Shown here: in pieces, positions 11,543 to 18,386 of the stretch
Layout: every line of letters starts with the position of its first letter
Numbering within the stretch: the first letter of the stretch is position 1
Source: Polaromonas sp.
Lineage (GTDB): Bacteria; Pseudomonadota; Gammaproteobacteria; Burkholderiales; Burkholderiaceae_C
Assembly (NCBI RefSeq): GCF_012927485.1
Contig: NZ_JABBPC010000011.1
Location: 1-39,030 of the forward strand
Length of the DNA stretch: 39,030 bases
Direction of reading: 5' to 3'
Program-made: the position numbers and the translations under genes
The notes under the pieces: model-generated
Seen by the model: the letters and a program-made list of their open reading frames with translations, nothing else
Database searches by the model: none
What the model was told of the DNA's origin: nothing

Positions 11543-12529
11543 ATGTATTCAGCAATGAACTATGCTGCGCCCTGGTGGCTACCCGGTGGCAACCTACAGA
11601 CCATTTGGGCGGCATTGCGCTCCCGCCGCTTCACGGGTCCGCCGCCCGTGTTTTACCGTGAACGCTGGATGACGCCCGACAGCGACTTCGTGGATGTCGA
11701 CTGGTTAATGCCGAGGGCTGCAAGCGTCGGGGCGGCTCCCTTGCTCGTTGTATTTCATGGCTTGGAGGGCTCCTCGTCTAGCCACTATGCCGAGGCGTTT
11801 GCCGCCGCCGCCCGCGCGCGCGGATGGGCTTGCGCCGTACCGCACTTTCGCGGTTGTTCTGGTGAACTCAATCTGGCGCCACGCGCTTATCATTCGGGCG
11901 ACTTTGCGGAGATCGACTGGATGCTCCAGCGTTTTGCGAGCCAGCATTCCGGGCCGGTCGTAGCCGTCGGTATTTCTTTGGGCGGAAACGCCTTGATGCG
12001 CTGGGCTGCCGAGGTCGGGGCAGAAGCCCGGAAGGTCGTTGCAGGCATTGCTGCAGTGTGCTCGCCACTTGATTTGACAGCCAGCGGGTGGGCCATAGGC
12101 CGTGGATTCAACCGGCAGGTCTACACCCGCATGTTCCTCCGAACCATGGTGCCTAAAGCGCTCAAAAAACTTGACCAGCATCCTGGTCTGTTTGACCGGG
12201 AGGCGCTGCTGGCCGCTCGCGATCTGTATGCGTTTGACAATGTGTTCACCGCGCCGGTCCACGGATATAAAGACGCGGAGGATTACTGGGCAAGCGCCTC
12301 GGCCAAACCGCATTTGCATAAAGTGGCCGTGCCGGCGCTCGCCTTGAACTCGCTGAACGATCCCTTTGTTCCCGCCGGCAGCCTTCCGCAGGCCTCCGAC
12401 ACAAGCAGCTATGTGACTCTCTGGCAGCCCCTGCAAGGCGGTCACGTCGGCTTTCCCTCGCCGCCTTTTCCCTCTTATGTGCACGTCATGCCTGAGGCGG
12501 TCACTGAATTTCTGGCGGCGCAGCTGTGA
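11543..12529 (+). CDS. Alpha/beta hydrolase, YheT/UPF0017 family
   Basis: This is an alpha/beta-fold hydrolase of 328 residues, close in size to E. coli YheT. The N-terminal family signature PWWLPGGNLQTIWAAL is present. The catalytic triad can be read as Ser145 in GISLGGN, Asp273 in LNDPF and His301 in GGHVGF. The oxyanion region is in FHGLEGSS. A second ATG four codons downstream is also possible as the start. It follows the SnoaL-like gene with 3 bp between them and precedes a conserved hypothetical gene. The substrate is unknown; esterase activity is a family-level expectation. Confidence 0.92.
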   Translation: MYSAMNYAAPWWLPGGNLQTIWAALRSRRFTGPPPVFYRERWMTPDSDFVDVDWLMPRAASVGAAPLLVVFHGLEGSSSSHYAEAFAAAARARGWACAVPHFRGCSGELNLAPRAYHSGDFAEIDWMLQRFASQHSGPVVAVGISLGGNALMRWAAEVGAEARKVVAGIAAVCSPLDLTASGWAIGRGFNRQVYTRMFLRTMVPKALKKLDQHPGLFDREALLAARDLYAFDNVFTAPVHGYKDAEDYWASASAKPHLHKVAVPALALNSLNDPFVPAGSLPQASDTSSYVTLWQPLQGGHVGFPSPPFPSYVHVMPEAVTEFLAAQL

Positions 12530-12550
12530 AGAACAGCGCAAAATAGCGAC

Positions 12551-13108
12551 ATGGATGACATTGTTAAACAGGCGATCGCGAAATGGCCGAGCGTACCCAA
12601 CTGCTTCGGCTGGCTTGGACTGGACGTGCGGGGAAACTGGTTTATGCGGGACGACCAGGCGCAGGTGGCCGGGCCTTTTTCTTCCGACGATCCCGGCAGC
12701 AGCGCGGCCAGCAAGGGATCACTGCTTCAGCACGAAAAATTGATTGACTTCATACAGCGCAACTACGAAAGCGACGCCACCGGTCAGTGGTTTTTTCAGA
12801 ATGGTCCGCAACGTGTTTATGTAGAACTGCAGGCAACCCCGCTGATCTGGCGTGTCAACGCAGCGCCCACCTTTTCGGTTGCTGCACACACCGGACAGCC
12901 GGCCCGTCTCCAACGTTGTTTCGTGGATGAGGTGGGGCGGCTGTATTTAGAAACCGATCTGGGTTTTGGCTTGGTTCACACGTTGGACATGGTGCACGCG
13001 GCCGATGCTGTGGAGCAGGGTCTGTGGGTACCCGAAGAGCTGCAGGCAGCTGATTTGCCCGCGCGCTTTGGCTATGTCCGCAGCCCGCAATCGCGACAAA
13101 GACAATAG
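12551..13108 (+). CDS. Conserved hypothetical protein of the DUF2946 type
   Basis: This is a 185-residue cytosolic protein without signal or membrane segments. I recognise it as a conserved family next to housekeeping genes in Burkholderiales, probably labelled DUF2946 in databases; the DUF number is from memory and uncertain. Characteristic blocks are KWPSVPNCFGWLGLDVRGNW, FIQRNYESDATGQWFFQNGP and QRVYVELQATPLIWRV. The rich tryptophan content and lack of catalytic motifs suggest a structural or binding role. It starts 21 bp after the hydrolase gene in the same orientation. No function can be assigned. Confidence 0.75.
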   Translation: MDDIVKQAIAKWPSVPNCFGWLGLDVRGNWFMRDDQAQVAGPFSSDDPGSSAASKGSLLQHEKLIDFIQRNYESDATGQWFFQNGPQRVYVELQATPLIWRVNAAPTFSVAAHTGQPARLQRCFVDEVGRLYLETDLGFGLVHTLDMVHAADAVEQGLWVPEELQAADLPARFGYVRSPQSRQRQ

Positions 13109-13310
13109 CGTGTCACGCTCGCGTCGCTAGGACGAAAAGCTGATCCTGATGAAATTTTCTGTGGGGCGTTAGCGCCAATTATTTGGCCGCGTTAATCATG
13201 CAATTCAACGATAGACCGAGCGTCGGCGTCAAACGCAGGGGGCCGCCTTTGGGCGGCACGGTAAGCCAAGCAAACCTGTTTTTACTACGCTTCGCCAGAG
13301 TTCGCGACCT

Positions 13311-13934
13311 TTAAGGGGTAGCAGCCGAAGACGCCGCCGTGCTGGCGGCCGGTACTGCCGCAACTGCGGAGGTCGGTGGCGTGGTTGCGGCAGCAGTCGG
13401 TGCGGAGGCCGCTGCTGCAGGATTCGCTGGGGCAGGTGGGTCGACGAAGGTGCCTCCGGCCGCCGTGGTCATGTACACCACAGCGCGGCCAATTTCGATG
13501 TCGTCAAAGAGTCCACCACCTTGTGCAGGCATGGCATTCTTGCCTTTGAGGGCCGAATTCCAAAGCGCTTCAAAACCAGTCGCGAGACGCGGCGCCCAAG
13601 CAGCCTTATCGCCAAATTTGGGCGAGCCTATAAGCCCCGCCGCATGGCAAGTTACGCACTGGGCTTTGTAAACTTCTTCGCCCGATTTGAGGGTGCGGTT
13701 GGCATCACGAATTTCAAGTCTGCCGACTCTTTGAATGCGCTGTGCCACCGATGATGCCGTATCCGCGGCGCCGGCGGCCGGTTTGTTAGCCGAGTTGACG
13801 TAGTAAACCAGTCCAATGATGGCAAAGATAGGAACGACGAAAGAGAAAAAAACCGCCGCGAGCAACTGTTGTGGCGTCTTGATCGGGCCAATGTGGACTT
13901 CTTCTTGGGCCGTGTTGGGGTCGTTTGCGCTCAT
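13311..13934 (-). CDS. Membrane-anchored cytochrome c5 family protein
   Basis: This is a c-type cytochrome of 207 residues. One N-terminal transmembrane helix (about residues 23-46) anchors a periplasmic domain with a single haem site CVTCH at 93-97. The distal methionine is in the segment NAMPAQGGG. The C-terminal 40 residues are a low-complexity Ala/Pro/Thr tail. It resembles cytochrome c5 and the lipoprotein cytochrome at 23314 across the same haem domain (GEEVYKAQC against GKSVFGKVC; both carry GDKA.W.PR after the haem). A GAGGAT-type site precedes the ATG. It lies downstream of the nos genes on the same strand and may carry electrons in respiration; a link to NosZ is inference only. Confidence 0.92.
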   Translation of the reverse strand: MSANDPNTAQEEVHIGPIKTPQQLLAAVFFSFVVPIFAIIGLVYYVNSANKPAAGAADTASSVAQRIQRVGRLEIRDANRTLKSGEEVYKAQCVTCHAAGLIGSPKFGDKAAWAPRLATGFEALWNSALKGKNAMPAQGGGLFDDIEIGRAVVYMTTAAGGTFVDPPAPANPAAAASAPTAAATTPPTSAVAAVPAASTAASSAATP

Positions 13935-13966
13935 GGCATCCTCAAAAAACTAAAAATGGGAGACTG

Positions 13967-13991
13967 GCGCGGGCCACTGAAGTGCCCGCGC
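13967..13991 (-). other. GC-rich inverted repeat between the small gene pair and the cytochrome c5 gene
   Basis: GCGCGGGC (13967-13974) pairs perfectly with GCCCGCGC (13984-13991). It lies 33 bp before the cytochrome c5 ATG on the minus strand. A T-rich stretch on the minus strand follows after about 10 bases, so it may act as a weak terminator for transcripts from the nos side. No U-tract abuts the stem, so the call is tentative. Confidence 0.45.
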
Positions 13992-14109
13992 AAACGCATT
14001 CGATTATAGCGGGGGCGTGCAAATCCTGGAGCCGCCAAGTCTATGGCGAACTGGCGGGTAGCGTTAGGCTCGTAGCATGGCGGGAATCAGGCGCACAGAG
14101 AAATTGCGC

Positions 14110-14469
14110 TTACGCCCGGTGCGACTTCAACAGTGGATCGCCGATGAGCGCAGTAATCACATCACTGACGTTGTCCCAAGGATCGCGTCCGGGGTGCGTG
14201 ATTGGATCTGGCTGCAGCTGATCTTCACCGTGCAGGTGGTTTGGGTAGGTGGACAGGTGTGGATGCAGGGGTGCCGTGTCGATGCGCAGTTCAGCGTCAC
14301 CGTAACGCCAATTAATGGAATATTCCTCGGCACTCGCGATCCGGAGTTCGATGACAACACCATTGTGGAGTCGCACCAGCAGCGCGTCCTGGCAATGCTC
14401 GGTCGGTTCCGCCATTGCTTCGGCGAATTTAACGTCGATGGCTTCCTTCAGGGCGATGTGCAGCATCAT
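14110..14469 (-). CDS. Probable toxin-like protein of the DUF6516/TumE type
   Basis: This is a 119-residue protein. The central part matches the pattern I know for the TumE/DUF6516 family: an ISAEEYSINWRYGDAELRI-like strand pair (IASAEEYSINWRY), then RIDTAPLHPHLSTYPNHLHG, rich in histidine with the typical tyrosine-proline-asparagine-histidine core, and a short C-terminal helix. It overlaps by 4 bp the 90-residue gene upstream, the usual layout of a toxin-antitoxin pair with the antitoxin first. Both genes follow nosL in the same direction. Assignment is by pattern memory, with no search, so the toxin role is an inference. It could instead be an uncharacterised accessory protein. Confidence 0.6.
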   Translation of the reverse strand: MMLHIALKEAIDVKFAEAMAEPTEHCQDALLVRLHNGVVIELRIASAEEYSINWRYGDAELRIDTAPLHPHLSTYPNHLHGEDQLQPDPITHPGRDPWDNVSDVITALIGDPLLKSHRA

Positions 14470-14738
14470 TGGCCTCCCAATTCCACCATGACAACTTTCA
14501 ACTGGTTGCGCACCGTTTCCTGCGTCGCGGAAAGAATACGGGCCCCGAGGTAGTGATCGTAAGCAGGGTGCTCGGCGACGGCGCCGCTACAAACAAGTGC
14601 CAGCAAAGCCTCTTCGTTTTCGGCCGCATAAGGTTGCAGCAAGCGCTTGCGGTTCTCGCGTAATTCAAATGCGATGCGGCTCAGCTCTTCCATCTGCTGC
14701 GCTGCTTCAAATGACAGCTTTTCAAAAAAGTTGCTCAT
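14466..14738 (-). CDS. Small helical protein, probable antitoxin partner of the DUF6516/TumE-like gene
   Basis: This is a 90-residue protein, predominantly helical, beginning MSNFFEKLSFEAAQQMEELS. I chose the ATG at 14738 because an AGGAAT site precedes it and longer frames run into nosL. There is no recognisable helix-turn-helix. It starts only 10 bp after the nosL stop and its end overlaps the TumE-like gene by 4 bp (ATGA). That layout and the short helical nature suggest an antitoxin. No family is recognised with confidence; it may equally be a chaperone-like partner. Confidence 0.6.
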   Translation of the reverse strand: MSNFFEKLSFEAAQQMEELSRIAFELRENRKRLLQPYAAENEEALLALVCSGAVAEHPAYDHYLGARILSATQETVRNQLKVVMVELGGQ

Positions 14739-14748
14739 AAAATTCCTC

Positions 14749-15294
14749 TTACATTTGTTTGTCTTTGAGAACGCCGCCGTCCAGTACGACCATGTCGGGA
14801 GTAATCTGGTCGAAACGATAGACCTTGCCGCCTTCCCTGGCCGCGAACTTTCGCGCGTCCGCCTCGCTTGAAAAAGACCCCAGTGTGGGCCCCATTGCGC
14901 CGAGACGCTTGGACCCGGCGACGAAGAAAGCGGTCTTGGCATCGATCCAGTCAGCTGTGGGATTGTTCCAGTCGGCCTTGGCCATGTCCTGCACGAACAT
15001 GGCGCGTACGCGCTTGTGCTGTTCGGGCGTCAGGTAGATCGAAAACATTTCGACGGTGTCACAGAAGAAATCAGGTGAGCCCTGGTCGTATTGGATTTGC
15101 GCTTTCGGTCCCGGATAGTCCATCAGTATCATGCCGTCGATGCTGGACGCGGTGCTGCGAGTGATCTCGATCGGCTTGACCGCGACCGACTCACTCTGGC
15201 TGCAGCCGCCGAGGACGGCTGATCCGGCAAAAGACAGCGCCAGGGTGACTGCGATCACGGTAGCACGCAGGGTTTGGATGTGACATGTTTTCAT
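14749..15294 (-). CDS. nosL: NosL, nitrous oxide reductase copper-chaperone lipoprotein
   Basis: This is a periplasmic lipoprotein of 181 residues; the lipobox LGGC places the acylated Cys at residue 31. NosL proteins bind Cu(I) and deliver copper for NosZ maturation. The family core is present: DYPGPKAQIQY, DFFCDTVEMFSIYL, FVQDMAKADWNNPTADWIDAKTAFFV, GSKRLGAMGP and the final MVVLDGGVL. In the metal-binding region the residues before Gly-Met are Ser-Ser-Ile-Asp (50-53), where NosL homologues as I recall them carry a cysteine. The gene overlaps nosY by 4 bp and is the last recognised nos gene on this strand. Confidence 0.93.
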   Translation of the reverse strand: MKTCHIQTLRATVIAVTLALSFAGSAVLGGCSQSESVAVKPIEITRSTASSIDGMILMDYPGPKAQIQYDQGSPDFFCDTVEMFSIYLTPEQHKRVRAMFVQDMAKADWNNPTADWIDAKTAFFVAGSKRLGAMGPTLGSFSSEADARKFAAREGGKVYRFDQITPDMVVLDGGVLKDKQM

Positions 15295-16118
15295 TGACGA
15301 AATCTCCAGTTGGCAATCCCCAGGGGCAAGGCAATCCAGGCAAGCATGACGGCCCCGAGCAATCCTGGGCTGGCGAGCCGTTCGGGAAAGACAGTGGTCA
15401 GGCCATATAGCGTGCGAACCTCCTCAAGGCCGAAAATATTGAGGATGCGAAAAACGTCCGCGGGGTTAAGCAGCAGCAGATACGGAAAGGCATCAGTGGC
15501 TACCGCGCCCCCGCTGACGACCAGGGCCCCGAGCAAGATCAGGTCGTAAACCAGGACAAAGAAAAACCACAGTGCAATGGCGCCGCCGCTGGCGCGGGTA
15601 CGGTCAGCGGCGAAGACCGAAACCATGACTGCGAGGCTGAGGAAGGCCATGCCGAGCAGCACCGAACTCAGCATAAAGCCTGCGTAGTGATACCAGGCAG
15701 AGGGCGGCAGCTTGAACCCGAGCAGCAGACCGACCAGCCCAAAGCCAATGATGGTGGAACAGGCCAGAGCGGCTGACAGGCCGAGGAACTTGCCAAGTAA
15801 TAGTTCGAGACGCGTAATTGGCATCGACAGCAGCAAGTCAAGAGAGCCCCGCTCGCGCTCACCAACGATGGCGTCAAAACCCAGAATCAGGGCGATCAGC
15901 GGGATCAGATAGATGACCAGGCTGACCAGGCTGGCAATGGTGACTTCGATGCTGCTGAACCCGACCGCCCCTTGCTGGGCCGAGCCAAAATAGGCAATGA
16001 CAAGCGCAAAGGCGCTAAACACTGCGGTCACCGCGAGCACCCAGCGGTTTCGAATGCGCTCGCGGAATTCCTTGGTGGCGATGATGCCGATTTGTCTGGG
16101 CTCGATGGCGAAAGTCAT
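15291..16118 (-). CDS. nosY: NosY, ABC transporter permease for nitrous oxide reductase maturation
   Basis: This is the membrane subunit of the NosDFY complex, which acts in the inner membrane during assembly of the copper-sulfide CuZ site. It has 275 residues with about six hydrophobic helices. The family motif GERERGSLDLLLSMPITRLELLLGKFLG lies at about residues 92-120. I placed the start at ATG 16118, where a GGGATGAG site precedes it; a longer frame would run into nosF. It begins 7 bp after nosF and overlaps nosL by 4 bp, so all three are translated together. Confidence 0.95.
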   Translation of the reverse strand: MTFAIEPRQIGIIATKEFRERIRNRWVLAVTAVFSAFALVIAYFGSAQQGAVGFSSIEVTIASLVSLVIYLIPLIALILGFDAIVGERERGSLDLLLSMPITRLELLLGKFLGLSAALACSTIIGFGLVGLLLGFKLPPSAWYHYAGFMLSSVLLGMAFLSLAVMVSVFAADRTRASGGAIALWFFFVLVYDLILLGALVVSGGAVATDAFPYLLLLNPADVFRILNIFGLEEVRTLYGLTTVFPERLASPGLLGAVMLAWIALPLGIANWRFRQ

Positions 16119-16125
16119 GATGTTC

Positions 16126-17037
16126 TCATCCCGAATAGCCGAGGAATACGTCCTCAAGGGACGGTTCACGGATGTATAAATCTTTCACCCGGTCATTGAG
16201 CGCAGCCAGCGCTTGAAGTACCGGCATCTTGGCTTCGCGCTGACAATGCACGGTGACCCGCTCGCCGTCCACGCTCACCTCGGCGCCTTCCAACTGGGCA
16301 ACGACTCGCCGTAATTCGACAAGGGCGCCGTCCGCTAGCCTCAGCTCAAACCGAAGGGGCAGCGCCATCTTTTCCCTGAGCGACTGGACGGTGCCTATGG
16401 CTTGAATCTTCCCGCTCTTCATGATGGCGAGACGGTCGACTCGCTCCTGGATTTCCGACAGAATATGCGAGGTGAGGATGATCGTCGTGCCTTCGTTTCT
16501 CATCTCCTTCAGGATGCGATAGAACTCGCGAATGCCCTCAGGATCGAGCCCCGTGGTCGGCTCATCGAGAAATAGTAGTTTCGGCGTGCCGAGCAGCGCC
16601 TGCGCGAAGCCCAAGCGCTGGCGCATGCCCTTCGAGTAGCCCTTGACGCGGCGGTTGGCCGCAGCGGTAAGCCCGACTCGCTCCAGCAGCGGGCCACAGT
16701 CGTTTTGATCAACGCCCTTCAGGTGGGCAAAGAAAGAAAGAGTCTCAAGGCCGCTGAGATTGTCATAGAAGACGACATTTTCGGGTAGGTAGCCGAGGTG
16801 GCGGCGCACGCGCCGGAATTCCTCGCCCCGAACCGGCGCGCCGTCGATCCGGATCTCGCCAGAGGTGGCCGGTACCAATCCCAACATCATTTTGAACAAG
16901 GTGCTTTTGCCGGCACCGTTGTGCCCGATCAAGCCAAACACTTCACCGGCCTCGACCGCGAGGTCCACGCCGTCCACCGCCTGGATCAAGCCGTATCGCT
17001 TGATGATCTGGTGGACTTCAATTACTTTGTTTGCCAA
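16126..17037 (-). CDS. nosF: NosF, ABC transporter ATPase for nitrous oxide reductase maturation
   Basis: This is the cytoplasmic ATPase of NosDFY, 303 residues from the proposed start. Walker A is GHNGAGKST, the ABC signature region is YSKGMRQRLGFAQALLG, Walker B is [12 protein letters not shown], and the H-loop is in ILTSHILSEIQ. The start is best placed at TTG 17037, with a GGAG site 8 bp upstream. The product then begins MANKVIEVHQIIKRYGL, as in homologues. An upstream ATG at 17091 would add 18 unrelated residues. The 5' end overlaps the nosD gene by 20 bp. Confidence 0.95.
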   Translation of the reverse strand: MANKVIEVHQIIKRYGLIQAVDGVDLAVEAGEVFGLIGHNGAGKSTLFKMMLGLVPATSGEIRIDGAPVRGEEFRRVRRHLGYLPENVVFYDNLSGLETLSFFAHLKGVDQNDCGPLLERVGLTAAANRRVKGYSKGMRQRLGFAQALLGTPKLLFLDEPTTGLDPEGIREFYRILKEMRNEGTTIILTSHILSEIQERVDRLAIMKSGKIQAIGTVQSLREKMALPLRFELRLADGALVELRRVVAQLEGAEVSVDGERVTVHCQREAKMPVLQALAALNDRVKDLYIREPSLEDVFLGYSG

Positions 17038-18316
17038 TCCATTGACTCCAGTTACTGTGGGTGGGTTGCATGTGCGGCTTGCCGTCCACAATGCTGGGCG
17101 ATCGAAGCAGAGGAAACTGCTGCGCGATCAGGCGCAGAGTCTGGATCGCCGGGCTGTTCAGCAGGAGCTTGACCATCGGCAGGCGCCAAACCAAACGGTC
17201 CACCACGTCATTGGCTTCGTAGGGCACATCGCCAATCCCGTTGCCATCGCGGTCCCAACCAACGTAGTTGCTCCAGTAGTTGCCGGTCTTGACACCCCAC
17301 GGGACGTCTTTCGCAGCGATGTAGCGCACCTGTTCCCGGTTGCGGATGAAATCGTTGTTCTCGACCTGGTTGTGAATTGAACCGGCCCAGACGTGGGCGC
17401 CGACATCGTTGTCAATAATCAGATTATTTTGCAGCGCGTTGTATTCAGCGTCGTAGATAAAAAAACCTCGGCGGTTGCCGGCCACCACGTTGCCTTCTAT
17501 GACCGAATCCTGGATCGTCCGCAGCATGATTCCAACGTCTGAATTGCCCCAGGTCCGGTTGTTGCGGACGATCAGATTGCGGGTCATCATCAGCGCCAGA
17601 CCGTCTCGGTTGTGATAAGACTCGTTGTCCTCCCAGGTGTTGAAGTGGGAGTTCATGTAGTGGGTGCCGTAGCGCACGTCGTGAATCTTGTTGCCACGAA
17701 ATACCGCATGATAGGAAACATCCACGTAGATACCGTCTCTAGCGAAGCTGATTTCGTTGCCGACGATTTGGGCGCCGGTGGTGTTGTAGAGCTGAATGCC
17801 ATTGCCTCTCTGGGCTGACGCGTAGTCACGCTTGCCGCTGATGAGATTGCCAACCACCTGCACGTCCTTGACCCCCTCAATCCAGAGTCCAAATAAACTG
17901 TAGGCGATGTCGCAATGCTTGATGGTCGCGCGGTCGGCGCCGGGCTGGATGTAGATGCCCGCATTTTGGCCGGTCAGATTGTCGCCACTATCCGTCACGA
18001 TCAGCCCCTCGACGGTAACGTCGGGCGAAACGATACGGATCGTATCGCCCGAGAGGCCGCCGCTGATCGTGGGGCGATCGATTCCTACAAGCTTCAGTGG
18101 CTTGTCGATTCGTAGATGGTCCTGGTATCGACCGCGCTCAATCGCCACCGTGTCACCGGACTTGGCGCGGGCCACGGCCGCCGAGATCGAGTCTCCCGGA
18201 TGGACCCGGATCTCTGCGGCCGCTGCGATTCCGGCAACCAACAGCCAAGCGAAGAGCAGCGCCGTGATACGCGTGGCAAGGACAAGCCTTGCAGGCGAAT
18301 GTTTCAGCGCAGCCAC
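17018..18316 (-). CDS. nosD: NosD, periplasmic copper-site maturation protein
   Basis: This is a 432-residue exported protein. An N-terminal signal peptide (cleavage near AAAA at about 34) is followed by a right-handed parallel beta-helix made of short repeated strands such as NGIQLYNTTGAQIVGNEISF and GIMLRTIQDSVIEGNVVAGN. The GNYWSNYVGWDRDGNGIGD block is typical of NosD. NosD works with NosF and NosY to assemble the CuZ cluster of NosZ. The start is GTG, 70 bp after nosZ. Its 3' end overlaps nosF by 20 bp, so translation is probably coupled. Confidence 0.95.
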   Translation of the reverse strand: MAALKHSPARLVLATRITALLFAWLLVAGIAAAAEIRVHPGDSISAAVARAKSGDTVAIERGRYQDHLRIDKPLKLVGIDRPTISGGLSGDTIRIVSPDVTVEGLIVTDSGDNLTGQNAGIYIQPGADRATIKHCDIAYSLFGLWIEGVKDVQVVGNLISGKRDYASAQRGNGIQLYNTTGAQIVGNEISFARDGIYVDVSYHAVFRGNKIHDVRYGTHYMNSHFNTWEDNESYHNRDGLALMMTRNLIVRNNRTWGNSDVGIMLRTIQDSVIEGNVVAGNRRGFFIYDAEYNALQNNLIIDNDVGAHVWAGSIHNQVENNDFIRNREQVRYIAAKDVPWGVKTGNYWSNYVGWDRDGNGIGDVPYEANDVVDRLVWRLPMVKLLLNSPAIQTLRLIAQQFPLLRSPSIVDGKPHMQPTHSNWSQWIGKQSN

Positions 18317-18386
18317 GTCAGTCCCATGTGGCCGTACAGCATGTTTGGCACGCTGGGACTCTTCGCAAAGCGCTTGCCATAATCAC

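Noticed and set aside
13242..13257. GCCGCC/GGCGGC hairpin between the DUF2946-type gene and the cytochrome c5 gene as a terminator
   Set aside because: The stem is only 6 bp and no T-run follows on either strand.
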